This document shows, piece after piece, positions 44,401-52,652 of a stretch of DNA of 64,000 nt. Every line of letters begins with the position of its first letter. Positions within the stretch are counted from its first letter, which is position 1. A program made the position numbers and the translations under genes. This stretch comes from CAVVFX01 sp963747535 (GTDB lineage: Bacteria; Acidobacteriota; Terriglobia; Bryobacterales; Bryobacteraceae): contig CAVVFX010000008.1 in the NCBI GenBank assembly GCA_963747535.1, positions 62,001 to 126,000 on the forward strand, given 5' to 3'. Below the pieces are notes generated by a model, which had not been told where the DNA came from, did no database searches, and saw only the letters and a list, made by a program, of their open reading frames with translations.

Positions 44401-45497
44401 TCAGCCGCAATGTTCCCGGCATATTCGCCGCGCCGGGCCTTCTCGATCAGGATTGAACTGATGTCGGTACCAAAGATCTGCGCCTGGAGAGCATGCTTTG
44501 TTTCATTGAAGTAATCGTGCAGCGAAATGGCAATCGAATAGGCCTCCTCTCCTGAAGCGCATCCGGGCACCCATATCCTGATCGGATCGTCAAGGGAACG
44601 GTCCTGAATCAGGCGAGGGAAGACAAACCGCTTCAGCTTCTCGAAGAATTCCGGGTGGCGGAAAAACTGGGTGACGCCGATCATGAGGTCTTTTTGAAGG
44701 GCCGTGAACTCGCGGGGATCCTGTTCAAGATACTTACGGTATTCCTCGAGGCTGCCGATGTTATGCAAGGCGAGCCGCCGCATGATGCGGCGGCGGATCG
44801 TGTTCTGCCGGTAGAGGCTGAAATCGACGTCGGTCCCACCGCGCAGGAGTCGAAGGATCGGCCCGAAATGATCGGTTGTTGTCCTTGCCTCTGGTGTCAT
44901 CGATCCACGGTACTCGTCTTCCAGCATATAGGGGTGATGGCCGAGTTTGCTCAACTCCGCGGCAATGGCTTCCGGCGGCAACACGAAATCGACGCATCCG
45001 GTCTCGGTGGCCGCGCGAGGCATACTGTTGAATTCTGCCGTCCCGGGGTCTTGCGCGAAGGTCACGCCCCCAGCCGCTTTCACGGCTTCGAGGCCCGCTG
45101 CTCCGTCAGCGCCGGCCCCGGAGAGGATGACTGCGATCGCGCGACCGCCGCGATCCCGGGCGAGGGACCGCAGGAAATGATCGATCGGCATGTGTTGCCC
45201 TGGCGACACCGGACCGCGCGGAACGGCTCTCAGCACCCGGCCCGCGATCTCCAGTTCGGCGTTGGGCGGTATCACATATACGTGGTTGGGCTCGATCCCC
45301 ATCCCGTCGGCGGCCTGGCGGACTGGAATGGCACTGACCCTCGCCAGGATCTCACTCAAATTGCTTGGGTGCGTCGGATTGGGGTGTTGAATCAATACGA
45401 ACCCGAGGCCGGTATCAGGGGGCAGATGTGCGACCAGACGTTTGAAAGCTTCGAATCCTCCGGCTGATGCCCCGACGCCAACCACCGGTACGTTCAT
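41457..45497 (-). CDS. CheB-CheR-PAS hybrid histidine kinase with receiver domain
   Basis: One 1346-residue polypeptide joins several signalling modules. About 1-190: CheB methylesterase with VGVGASAGGFEAF (Ser), VLIQHPNPTH (His) and ILSGAGADGAAG (Asp). About 215-480: CheR methyltransferase with GVTQFFRHPEFF, VPGCASGEEAYSIA, GTDISS and LISCRNVLIFL. About 630-720: a coiled coil (SEEENQNAVQEATSASEELQ). Then PAS domains (about 725-990), a DHp helix with His in SGIAHDFNNLLGG, an ATPase domain with NLITNASEAM, DNGRGM and GLGLAVVQG, and a C-terminal receiver with VEDEE, Asp in LLLDITLPG and Lys in FIRKPF. All modules look intact. No N-terminal receiver controls CheB and no chemoreceptor is nearby, so it probably serves non-chemotactic signalling. 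Confidence 0.95.
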   Translation of the reverse strand: MNVPVVGVGASAGGFEAFKRLVAHLPPDTGLGFVLIQHPNPTHPSNLSEILARVSAIPVRQAADGMGIEPNHVYVIPPNAELEIAGRVLRAVPRGPVSPGQHMPIDHFLRSLARDRGGRAIAVILSGAGADGAAGLEAVKAAGGVTFAQDPGTAEFNSMPRAATETGCVDFVLPPEAIAAELSKLGHHPYMLEDEYRGSMTPEARTTTDHFGPILRLLRGGTDVDFSLYRQNTIRRRIMRRLALHNIGSLEEYRKYLEQDPREFTALQKDLMIGVTQFFRHPEFFEKLKRFVFPRLIQDRSLDDPIRIWVPGCASGEEAYSIAISLHDYFNETKHALQAQIFGTDISSILIEKARRGEYAGNIAADVGPDRLARYFVKVNRGYRVSKALREMCVFSSHDLTQDPPFSKLDLISCRNVLIFLGSVRQSVMALFHHALKPGCFLALGPSEAASGPLFSSVEGARAIFTRNETLGRRHPLYAAGHRSRLRAQAGEVRNDIDLRKEAERILLSRYNGAGIVVDETLEVLEIIGRTPPYLKLPEGRVSLNLLRLVRDTRLFLEVEKLVREVQIFREPARKDRVSYQDGALEGEVNLEVLPLGGAQTRALLILFEPSSEGSPVGPYPILQPRDTEIAKLKKDLADARQRVLLIMEERQSSEEENQNAVQEATSASEELQSLNEELATAKEELQSTNEELITINEELRSNNLVLAEARDFATQIIETVPVPLVVLDADLRIKIANSAFYSMFRISPRDVEGQFLYRLSDGCWDVPGVRTLLDGILPDLKSTRRFETELDFPGIGRRTLVLTARQIDDVQQILLGIEDVTESLERIEASLLESEERFTTMADTAPVMIWVAGTDGACTFFNQRWLAFTGHTMEQELGTGWTESVHPHDLDRCMTTYLSSLRERRSFQMEYRLRRADGEYRWLLDNGVPRFERSGAFVGYIGSCIDITDLKRGHEDNLVKQKLESLGTLASGIAHDFNNLLGGVLALSEVALAELAAGAHPEEELKRIGTTAMRGSEIVRQLMVYAGKESEALELVDLSHTIQEMVELLKVSVSKRAALETDLASDLPAIRANAPQLRQIVMNLITNASEAMGDRPGVIRVSTRRVTVGPHSIAATLEHLAEGDYLQLEVSDNGRGMSPETQARVFDPFFTTKDTGHGLGLAVVQGIVRTLQGTIRLVSAPGSGTTFEILLPCAGQAGQPDPVAASPAREGALQESAFILIVEDEEFLLQAVSKRIRKAGFSVLEASDGSAALDVIRTFQRHIDVLLLDITLPGTSSREVFAEAGRMRPDMNVIVTSAYGREMAVASLAARVDRFIRKPFRLDDLVELIRATISSPPPKDPGLLP

Positions 45498-45910
45498 GGC
45501 GTACTCTCCCGTTTGATCTACTATCCTATACCGAACCTCGCCTGCGCCCGGACGTCCATGGCCGGGAGTTGTCCGGCATCGAACAGGCTAGGAAATATTA
45601 TGAGCCGACGCCGCCGGCCGCAACATCGCTGCCCGCACGAGGCGCATGACACACCGCGACTTTTTGACAGCCTCAACATAGAACACCGCTTGCTTACGCG
45701 CGCGGCTCAGAAGGTTCAATGGCTCAGAACGTTGCATGGATTGCAGGATCAATAGATTAGCAGATTCAGTGAGTTACCGAGCGGCGCTTGCCGCGGGGCG
45801 GCTGAACAACAAAAATGAAACGTTCCCGCCGGCGGTGCATCATGACCGTCGGTGCCGGCGTGTCACGCCGCATTTGGGCTCAACCGACGCGGAACGGGGG
45901 CGAAGTTCGG
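45498..45910. other. Divergent regulatory region
   Basis: Between the CheB-CheR kinase and the sensor kinase. A TTGACA at 45664-45669 has no acceptable -10 partner at 16-18 bases, so I do not call a promoter. Small open frames here have no family features. Codons from 45815 are in frame with the sensor kinase. Confidence 0.5.
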
Positions 45911-46681
45911 ATGAACGTGCAGATCAGTTCCTGGGATGGTACTTCGAGAGCGATAGAAGAGGGCACGCGCGGGCTGCCGCGCCGCCAGCAACGGCGCGCG
46001 GCCTCACGTCGCTCCGTCGCGGGCCCGGCGGATCAGCAGGGCGCGGAGATGCTTGCGCGTCACCTGCTGCGGGCACAGGAAGAGGAGAGATCGCGAATCG
46101 CCGTCGAGCTTCACGACGGCATCAATCAGGAAATCGCCATGCTTTCCATGGAACTCGGAACCGCGATTTCCCGGGTTGGCGAGGAACAACTCAAGGAACG
46201 CCTGATCGCGATTCGCAACCGGGCGATCCGCATATCGGAGGAGGTCCGCCGGATTTCCCACCGATTGCGCCCGGCGTTACTCGAATACATCGGCTTCGCC
46301 GGTGCCGTCCGCGGCCACTGCCGCGACATGTCCGAGAACGCGGGTTTTCGAGTCGACGTGGTGGCTGACGACGCGTTGAACGTGCCCGCGGATATTGCCA
46401 CGGTCCTTTACCGCATCGTGCAGGAAGCGCTGCAGAACGTCCTCCGTCATGCAACTGCGACGGCAGTTACGGTGCAAATCCGGCAGCGTGGCGGGTTCAT
46501 CAGGCTGTCCGTGGACGACGATGGAGTGGGATTCAGCCCGGATACACTGCCTGCGGGAGGCGGGATGGGACTGGCGAGCATGCGCGAGCGAGCGCGATCC
46601 CTGGGAGGCGAACTGACCATAACAAAGGCGAAGGCGCGCGGAATGAGACTGGAAGCTGTGATCCCGCTTCGAGAGATGTGA
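45911..46681 (+). CDS. NarL/LiaS-type sensor histidine kinase (cytoplasmic)
   Basis: Short kinase of about 256 residues without membrane helices. The dimerisation/phosphorylation (HisKA_3) helix reads EEERSRIAVELHDGINQEIA with the phospho-accepting His; the ATPase domain has IVQEALQNVLRHATATAV, DDDGVGFSP and GMGLASMRERARSLGG. I take the ATG at 45911 as start; the frame is open from 45815 and no strong ribosome site decides. With the response regulator starting one base after its stop it forms a two-component pair. The lack of a sensor domain suggests a cytoplasmic cue or a partner protein as input. Confidence 0.85.
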   Translation: MNVQISSWDGTSRAIEEGTRGLPRRQQRRAASRRSVAGPADQQGAEMLARHLLRAQEEERSRIAVELHDGINQEIAMLSMELGTAISRVGEEQLKERLIAIRNRAIRISEEVRRISHRLRPALLEYIGFAGAVRGHCRDMSENAGFRVDVVADDALNVPADIATVLYRIVQEALQNVLRHATATAVTVQIRQRGGFIRLSVDDDGVGFSPDTLPAGGGMGLASMRERARSLGGELTITKAKARGMRLEAVIPLREM

Positions 46682-46682
46682 A

Positions 46683-47324
46683 ATGAAGATTAGAATTCTT
46701 CTGGCAGACGATCATCCGTTCCTGATCGAAGGTCTACGTAGCGTTCTGGAGTCGCATTTCGAGGTGGTAGGAGCAGCGTCCGACGGTAAGGCCTTGTTGG
46801 ATCTCGCATTGAGTTTGCGGCCCGACATGGTGATCACCGACATGTCGATGCCGATCATGAACGGTCTCGAAGTCACCCGCAGGCTCCGGGAAGTGGGTTC
46901 AAAGATTAAGGTCGTCTTCCTCAGCATGCACTCGGATGTCGACCTGGTCAACGAGGCCTTTCTAGCCGGAGCCTCCGGTTACGTATTGAAGACTTCCGCG
47001 GTGGAGGAACTGGCAAACGCCATTCGGAGCGTGTCGGAAGGCAAAATGTTTCTGACGAATTCTCTTGCCCGGGGACGGCTCGCGTGTGTCAACACCGTTG
47101 GCAAAATCCTTCCGGAGTGTGGTTCACCCGACCTGACCCCGAGAGAGCGACAGATCCTCCAGTTGGTGGCGGAAGGCAGGATTATGAAGGAAATCGCGGC
47201 GATTCTCGAGATCTCGGTGAGCACCGCGGGTTTTCATCGTTACAACATCATGGACAAACTGCAACTTCGTACCACTGCGGAACTCACGCAGTACGCCATC
47301 CGCCGCAAGATCGTCTGCCCGTGA
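46683..47324 (+). CDS. NarL/FixJ-family response regulator
   Basis: 213 residues: receiver domain (ILLADDHPF; phospho-accepting Asp53 in MVITDMSMP; Lys103 in GYVLKTSA) and a LuxR-type helix-turn-helix (LTPRERQILQLVAEGRIMKE, then ILEISVSTAGFHRYNIMDKL). Usually this helix reads VSTVEFHK or VKTVEFHR, so STAGFHRYN is a slight variant. The gene begins one base after the histidine kinase stop, so the two are translated together. Targets are unknown; the envelope-protein genes downstream are candidates by position only. Confidence 0.95.
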   Translation: MKIRILLADDHPFLIEGLRSVLESHFEVVGAASDGKALLDLALSLRPDMVITDMSMPIMNGLEVTRRLREVGSKIKVVFLSMHSDVDLVNEAFLAGASGYVLKTSAVEELANAIRSVSEGKMFLTNSLARGRLACVNTVGKILPECGSPDLTPRERQILQLVAEGRIMKEIAAILEISVSTAGFHRYNIMDKLQLRTTAELTQYAIRRKIVCP

Positions 47325-47715
47325 GCCGCTCTCATTCCTACGCAATCGCTGACCCGCCTGCAGACGACACTCTTTTAATCCATGTTGGTCTGAAATTGCC
47401 CTTGGGCGGACGGACGGCCGCTAGCGAGCGCCTGGTCGCCTGCCCGGGTACTCGTTCACAGGTGCCGGCAATTTTTTTTCATCTCGAGACGCAGGGCGGA
47501 GTTAAGCGATGATTGGCCCGGTTTCCGCGTGTTTTCTTCAGCTAGAGTCCCGCGCCAAGCCTTTGTCAGTGACCTCGAGTTGGGATGAAAACCGGCACGG
47601 AACAAAAAAAATACATCTAAATACGTGCGGGCTTCATTGAGATGGCGAGGGGTTAGCGAAGCGAACCAAGTGCTCGCGAATGCAGCCCAAGAAATTCAAC
47701 TAGGGAGATTTCGAG
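47325..47715. other. Intergenic region, no supported gene
   Basis: About 390 bases after the response regulator. It has an A-rich stretch near 47604-47622 and the leader of the next gene (GGGAGA ribosome site at 47702-47707). No RNA gene or clear terminator was seen. Confidence 0.5.
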
Positions 47716-48447
47716 ATGAGGAAGACTTACGTGGAACTAAAGAAAGTTAGAAATTTCGTTTTCGCCGGATTCTTTCTGTGCGCAGCAACGGCTGTTGCCC
47801 AGGACAGCTTTCCGACAGTAGAAACAGCACCAGGCTTCAGTTATGTCCATAACAGCGCGGTTTTCGGAGGCACGCAAAGCTTTAACTGCGCCGGCGGCGG
47901 TGGAACGATCGCCTATAACGTGACGAGCCTGATCGGCATCGCGTCGGACCTCAGCGGCTGCAAGGTATTCGGTCTGAGCAACGCGTACGGCATTGGCAGC
48001 AAAGTTGGCGGAAGTGAGTTCACCTACGTGTTCGGGCCGCGGCTTACCTTCCGAAAGAACGATCATATCCACCCGTTCTTCGAGCTGAACTTCGGCGGTG
48101 AGCGTGTCAAGATTAGTTGCAACCAAGGGAATGCCGGAAATGCTTGCGGCGCCTATCCCAACGGGCTACCACCCGTAGCAACACAGTTGCCGAGTGGGGT
48201 GACGATTGTTACGACAAACATTAACCTGGCTGCAACCAGTTATTCCAAGAACGCTTTCGCCATGACGGTCGGTGGAGGCTTTGACGTCCCGCTGAGCAAG
48301 AAGTTCGCCCTGCGGCTCGTACAGGCCGAATATCTCTACACCCGCTTCGGCAACAGCTGCGCATTCGCATACTGCAGCAACAACAACAACCAAAACAGCT
48401 TCCGGCTGAAAAGCGGAATCGTGATGTCCTGGGGCGGTGCGAAGTAA
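47716..48447 (+). CDS. Outer-membrane beta-barrel protein
   Basis: 243 residues with a signal peptide (VRNFVFAGFFLCAATAVAQ) after a GGGAG ribosome site. The mature part alternates strands and glycine turns (FTYVFGPRLTFRK, HPFFELNFGGERV, GGGFDVPLSKKFALRLVQAE, LKSGIVMSWGG), which is typical of porin-like outer membrane beta-barrel domains. Four cysteines occur in two external-loop-like places (FNCAGG, ISCNQGNAGNACG, NSCAFAYC), which could form disulphides. Function unknown; surface-exposed structural or adhesion role possible. Confidence 0.8.
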   Translation: MRKTYVELKKVRNFVFAGFFLCAATAVAQDSFPTVETAPGFSYVHNSAVFGGTQSFNCAGGGGTIAYNVTSLIGIASDLSGCKVFGLSNAYGIGSKVGGSEFTYVFGPRLTFRKNDHIHPFFELNFGGERVKISCNQGNAGNACGAYPNGLPPVATQLPSGVTIVTTNINLAATSYSKNAFAMTVGGGFDVPLSKKFALRLVQAEYLYTRFGNSCAFAYCSNNNNQNSFRLKSGIVMSWGGAK

Positions 48448-48879
48448 CTCTGACCACCTGCGGAGCCGCCATCCAATGCGTGCGCCATTACTCACAGGGC
48501 GTATCCCCTCGACCGCGGCGTGACATGACCTTGGCTTTTCCAGGGTCATGTCAGCCCGGGGCGAACTGCTTTGGTTTGGTGGAGTTGGAGGAAATGAGGC
48601 TCCGGACGGGTCTGCCTGAGCGGGGTTGAAGGCCTCGGGACGGAGCGATGATATAGTGTAAATGTTTGCCTGGACACGCGGGCACTCCGGCGGCACGGTA
48701 TCGGCTTGCGGGTTGCCGCGGTGTCTGGCTGAGTGAAGTATTCTTTGGGCCCCTGGAAACGGCTACGGCCAAGTGTGCCGACCGATTAATGAAGAGCCTG
48801 CCTTTAGGAAGGCAGTTTGAACAGGATGCTCCGCTCGGATTTTCGCGCAGAGCGAAACGAAAAGGAGAACCAAACGAAA
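48448..48879. other. Intergenic region between two envelope-protein genes
   Basis: No gene is supported in 430 bases. It contains the strong hairpin at 48521-48553 and the leader of the OmpA-family gene. Confidence 0.5.
48521..48553. repeat. Fourteen-base-pair stem-loop
   Basis: TGACATGACC (48521-48530) pairs perfectly with GGTCATGTCA (48544-48553); the inner bases TTGG/CCAG extend the stem with one G-U pair around a CTTTT loop. There is no T-run after it. It may end transcription of the upstream barrel gene or be a repeat element. Confidence 0.6.
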
Positions 48880-50778
48880 ATGATGCGATTCAATGCGAAA
48901 TGCGCACTCTCTCTGCTTCCGTGGATGTGTCTTTGCGTCGGAAACCTGGGGCTGGCGCAGACCACAAGTGACAAAGTCGAGATTAACGGCTTCGGTGGAA
49001 TGTCATACTGGGGCTCAAAAAACGTAACGACAGTTGCTGGAAACATGATCAATCTGAAGCCCGACGAGGGTGGCATCCTCGGTTTCCGGGTCACGGAGAA
49101 TATCTTTCAGCACATTGGTATTGAAGAGTCGGTGACGATCTACGGCACCAACAATATCAACCTGAAAGGGGTACCGGGGGTTTACGGTAACAACCTTTCA
49201 TTCGGAGCTCGTGCGCGGCAGGTTTCCATCGGCCCGGTGATTTACTTCACTCCGCCGGATAGCCGGTTCCGGCCGTTCGTCCAGGTGGGCGGCGGTTTTA
49301 ACTTCTTTTATCCCACGAAGGATGCCAAGGCCGACGCCCTCAATCCGTACAACCCGCTTTTCGGTCCTGTTACCGGAATCGTAGCGCTGAACAACAGTTG
49401 GAAGGGCGCGCTGAACTTCGGGGTGTTTGTATTCGAATACGGCACAGGGTTCAAGTTCAAGTTCACGAATCACTTCGGCATGCGCGTTGATCTTCGCGGG
49501 AATCTGATTCAGACTCCTACCTTCAACCTGTCACACTCGAATGTGCCCAATTATCTTGCTTTCCAGGAAGGCGGCCCGATAAACGGTCTTCAGGCCACTG
49601 CCGGTCTTACATGGTATCTGGGTAAGACGGAACCGCCTCCGGCGCATACCTTGACAGTGGGCGACATCTCGGCAGATCGTATGCACCTCTGCCCCGGCGA
49701 CTCGGTCATGTTGAAAGTCCCGGTGACTGACAGTTACAGTGATGCCACTGTCAAGTACGCCTGGACCACCGAGGGTGGGCAACCCGGATCGGGAAGTGAA
49801 TTTACGTTCAAAGCCCCGGACACCGGTGGCAGCTACACCGTCAAAGTTCATGTTTCAGAAGATTCTTCCACTGTGAAGGAGAAGCTGGAACTTAAGGGAT
49901 TGAAGAAGTACGGGCCGGTGGCCGCGGTAGATAAATCGATCACGATTACGGTCGATCCGTATAATCCTCCAACGCTCGCCTGTACGGCCAACCCGACTTC
50001 ACTCATGCTGGGCGACACCAGTGCCCTGCATGCCACGGTAACCGCCAGCGCCTGCAACGGCAACGTCAGCTACAGTTGGTCCGCGAGCGAAGGGTCGGTA
50101 TCGGGCAGCGGGCCGGATGCCACCTACAATTCATCCGGTGTGCAAGTCGCTCCGGGCGCCAGCAAGCCGGTCACGGCAACCGCTACGGTTACCGACGCGA
50201 AGACCCGCTCGGCCAGTTGCTCTGTGAATCTTACGGTTCGGGCACCTGCACCGCCGCCGCCGCCGCCTCCGCCGCCGGCCCCGCAAGCCCAGCAGTTGGA
50301 CGACATCATCTTTGCTCAGAACGATGCTCGCGTCAACAATTGCGGCAAGCGTACACTGGAACGTTTGTACCAGCAGATGTCCTCCGATCCGGATGCAACT
50401 ATTGTCCTGATCGGTCACGAAGATGCGAGCGAGCAAGCGGCCACCCGCCGCGGCGCCGCTCCGCAGTACGACCGCCTGCGTACCGAGAATACGGCCGCTG
50501 TCCTCAGCGCCGGCACTGGCACCTGCCAGAAGCTGGAACTGTCGCGCGTCCAGGTTGATTGGGTCGGCACCGACGAGACAGACCCGTACAAGACCGCGCT
50601 GTGCGAATCCTCGGTTAGGGAGCGCAGCAGGTCCAAGGTCTCGGAGACTGATGCACGGACGAAGAACCGCCGCGTGGAAGTCTGGATCGTTCCGAAGGGC
50701 GCTCAGATGCCCACGGGCCTGAAGAATCCCAAGCCGGCTCCCGCAGACGACATCAAGAAGCTCGGTTGCCCCAAATAA
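48880..50778 (+). CDS. OmpA-family outer-membrane protein with beta-barrel, Ig-like and C-terminal OmpA domains
   Basis: From the ATG at 48880 the product is 632 residues. A signal peptide (CALSLLPWMCLCVGNLGLAQ) is followed by a beta-barrel (about 25-250), two Ig/PKD-like domains (about 265-465; VTDSYSDATVKYAWTTEGG, TASACNGNVSYSWSASEG), a poly-proline hinge (nine consecutive prolines with alanines near 470-480) and a C-terminal OmpA-like domain (DDIIFAQNDARVNNCGKRTL, TDARTKNRRVEVWIVPKG) that would bind peptidoglycan. It probably ties the outer membrane to the wall. AAGGAG lies 13 bases before the ATG. A strong terminator follows. Confidence 0.88.
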   Translation: MMRFNAKCALSLLPWMCLCVGNLGLAQTTSDKVEINGFGGMSYWGSKNVTTVAGNMINLKPDEGGILGFRVTENIFQHIGIEESVTIYGTNNINLKGVPGVYGNNLSFGARARQVSIGPVIYFTPPDSRFRPFVQVGGGFNFFYPTKDAKADALNPYNPLFGPVTGIVALNNSWKGALNFGVFVFEYGTGFKFKFTNHFGMRVDLRGNLIQTPTFNLSHSNVPNYLAFQEGGPINGLQATAGLTWYLGKTEPPPAHTLTVGDISADRMHLCPGDSVMLKVPVTDSYSDATVKYAWTTEGGQPGSGSEFTFKAPDTGGSYTVKVHVSEDSSTVKEKLELKGLKKYGPVAAVDKSITITVDPYNPPTLACTANPTSLMLGDTSALHATVTASACNGNVSYSWSASEGSVSGSGPDATYNSSGVQVAPGASKPVTATATVTDAKTRSASCSVNLTVRAPAPPPPPPPPPAPQAQQLDDIIFAQNDARVNNCGKRTLERLYQQMSSDPDATIVLIGHEDASEQAATRRGAAPQYDRLRTENTAAVLSAGTGTCQKLELSRVQVDWVGTDETDPYKTALCESSVRERSRSKVSETDARTKNRRVEVWIVPKGAQMPTGLKNPKPAPADDIKKLGCPK

Positions 50779-50784
50779 CAAACT

Positions 50785-50808
50785 GAGGGCGAAGGTAACT
50801 TCGCCCTC
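50785..50808 (+). terminator. Rho-independent terminator of the OmpA-family gene
   Basis: GAGGGCGAAG and CTTCGCCCTC form a perfect ten-base stem with a GTAA tetraloop, followed by TTTC, seven bases after the stop codon. Confidence 0.8.
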
Positions 50809-50834
50809 TTTCACAGAATTCTTCTCCGAAACTC

Positions 50835-50866
50835 GGGAGCAAGCTCCCCTACAGACCTCGGTCTGT
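50835..50866. repeat. Pair of short palindromes
   Basis: GGGAGC-AA-GCTCCC (50835-50848) is followed by ACAGACCTCGGTCTGT (50851-50866, seven-base arms). The second belongs to the CAGAC/GTCTG hairpins of this window. Confidence 0.55.
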
Positions 50867-50921
50867 CCTTTAGAAGACGAGTGCCAATCCGTCGTTAAAA
50901 CATTCCTTGGATGTGACTCTT

Positions 50922-51917
50922 ATGAATTACTATGCGCCACAGAACGACATCCACGACGGACCCACCGCCTTTGGTCTTGACGTGGTAGGGAATTGGGCGC
51001 GGCGCGTTGTGCACGACACACCGGCTGCAGCCGCCATGGGTATGGCCCTGTTAGCCGCTATACTCGCGTTCCCCGCCGGGGCCAAGGCCGCGAGTATGAA
51101 TTCGGAAACCCTGGGCGCCTGGAACGAATACCTGCGAGAGGTGGATGCGAACCTCCAGTGTCGGGTCCGTCCCGGCGGCAGCTTTCTCTGGACCTTGGAA
51201 AATGCGGAGCGCGCCGCCAGCGTGCGCAGGGGCGAGATCATTGTTGTCCCGGCGCCGGGCACCAATCCGAAGAAAGTGCCGGGCGGATTGATCCATCACT
51301 GGGTGGGCGCTATGTTTCTGCCCAACGCCAAGCTGGATGAGATAGTCGAAGTCACACGCGACTACGATCATTACCAGGATTACTATCGCCCATCCGTGGC
51401 CGCGTCGAAAGCCATCTCCCGCAACGGATCGGAAGATGAGTTTTCGATGGTGCTCCTGAATAAAACGTTGTTCTCAAAAACCGCGCTGGAGGCGACCTAC
51501 ATTTCGAACCACGTGCGCGTCGACGACTGCCGCGTCTACAGTGTTTCGAAGTCGACGCGAGTGCAGGGAATAGAAGGATACGGCCAGCGGGGCCAGCACC
51601 TGATGCCGGAAGGCGAAGGCGGGAGCTATCTTTGGAAGTTGTACAGTATTGCCCGTCTTCAACAGGAGAAGGACGGGGTCTACTACGAGTTTGAAGCGAT
51701 CGCGCTGAGCCGTGACATTCCTATGGGAATTCGCTTTCTGGCCGAGCCGATCGTGCGGCGCGTCTCCCGCGACTCGCTGCTGATCTCGCTGCAGAAGACC
51801 GGGGACGCGGTTCGCCGGAGCGTCGAAACGTCTACGAAACCTGCCGGCAGTCGGGCAACAAGTAGTGTTCCAGCGTCGCCGGCCAACAAACAATTCGGGT
51901 TTACCGGAGTGCATTGA
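50922..51917 (+). CDS. Exported START-like (SRPBCC-fold?) protein of unknown function
   Basis: About 331 residues. The N-terminal part has a hydrophobic segment (AAAAMGMALLAAILAFPAGAKA) preceded by about 40 residues, so it is a late signal or anchor. The body resembles acidobacterial proteins with a START/SRPBCC-like fold (IHHWVGAMFLPNAKLDEIVE, DYDHYQDYYRP, YLWKLYSIARLQQEKDGVYY, LSRDIPMGIRF). Such domains bind hydrophobic ligands, but no function is established for this group. I start at the ATG at 50922; a TTG at 50907 is in frame. It follows the OmpA gene terminator, so it has its own promoter. Confidence 0.72.
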   Translation: MNYYAPQNDIHDGPTAFGLDVVGNWARRVVHDTPAAAAMGMALLAAILAFPAGAKAASMNSETLGAWNEYLREVDANLQCRVRPGGSFLWTLENAERAASVRRGEIIVVPAPGTNPKKVPGGLIHHWVGAMFLPNAKLDEIVEVTRDYDHYQDYYRPSVAASKAISRNGSEDEFSMVLLNKTLFSKTALEATYISNHVRVDDCRVYSVSKSTRVQGIEGYGQRGQHLMPEGEGGSYLWKLYSIARLQQEKDGVYYEFEAIALSRDIPMGIRFLAEPIVRRVSRDSLLISLQKTGDAVRRSVETSTKPAGSRATSSVPASPANKQFGFTGVH

Positions 51918-52652
51918 TCCGCCGGTTGGAACGGCCTCGGGCTTCCGCCCCCGTGAGGTCTTAAAGTGAGCAGAGCCAATCAGGATCGCGACAATTCAGC
52001 AGGTCGACTGAATTGACCGCTTGGAAGCACTGCACAGGTTCCAAATCGGATCACGGGCTCATTTCACTTAAAGGGTGGCACTCCGGCATAATTGCTGCGG
52101 AATTACAGACACAACTTACAACAGGCATTTTACCATTGAAATACGCAATTGAGGGTTGGTTAGAGCCACTAATCAGAGGGTCACAAGTGGATTTGCTTTC
52201 CGCTCCCCAAGAAGGCGAGAGAACCTTCCGGGCGCAAATGAACCTGGCGTGACCGGGCCGCAACCAAAGCACTTCCAAAGCGGGACTATTATTATCGTCT
52301 GCGCCCTCTGGGGTCCTCTGCCCTCAGCGTCAAAAAATAGCACTGAACCGGCGGATGACTCTCGCTAACGCGATTCTCGCCGGTGGTGAGCACAAATGGA
52401 ACGCCGAGGCGCAGAAAGGCCTTCAGGTGTTCGCGCCGCAAGATACAACGAGACGCTGCTAAGGCACGCGGTGCTTACCAGGCGCCCCCGACATCCCGGT
52501 CCTCAAGCAAGCAAAGGCAGACTATGCCGCACTGAGAGCGATGCCACGGCGTCTCGACAGCCCGCATTCACAGCAATAAATATAATGCGACGGGATGCAC
52601 GGTTTGCGGATCATACCGGTTATCGATCATTCGGCCTTAGCAACGGACCCTC
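51918..52652. other. Intergenic region with a decayed fragment
   Basis: No intact gene in 735 bases. The small frame 52013-52252 has no family features. The kinase/TPR remnant at 52452-52540 is the only recognisable part. Confidence 0.5.
52452..52540 (+). pseudogene. Remnant of a Ser/Thr-kinase/TPR protein C-terminus
   Basis: DAAKARGAYQ in one frame is followed by PDIPVLKQAKADYAALR in another. Intact acidobacterial kinase/TPR proteins typically end with a similar AKARAAYQ segment, a short tryptophan-containing stretch and then DxDIPxLKQAKAEY. About ten codons are missing at the join. Recognition rests on this pattern only. Confidence 0.45.

Noticed and set aside
44655..45467. 270-residue plus-strand frame antisense to the CheB-CheR part
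   Set aside because: CheB/CheR motifs on the minus strand are unambiguous.
45664..45692. Sigma70 promoter for the sensor kinase based on TTGACA
   Set aside because: No acceptable -10 hexamer at 16-18 bases.
50250..50290. Simple-sequence CCGCCGCCG run as a microsatellite or phase-variable tract
   Set aside because: It encodes the poly-proline hinge of the OmpA-family protein with mixed codons; no sign of slippage.
52013..52252. 79-residue plus-strand frame
   Set aside because: No ribosome site, no family features, irregular composition.
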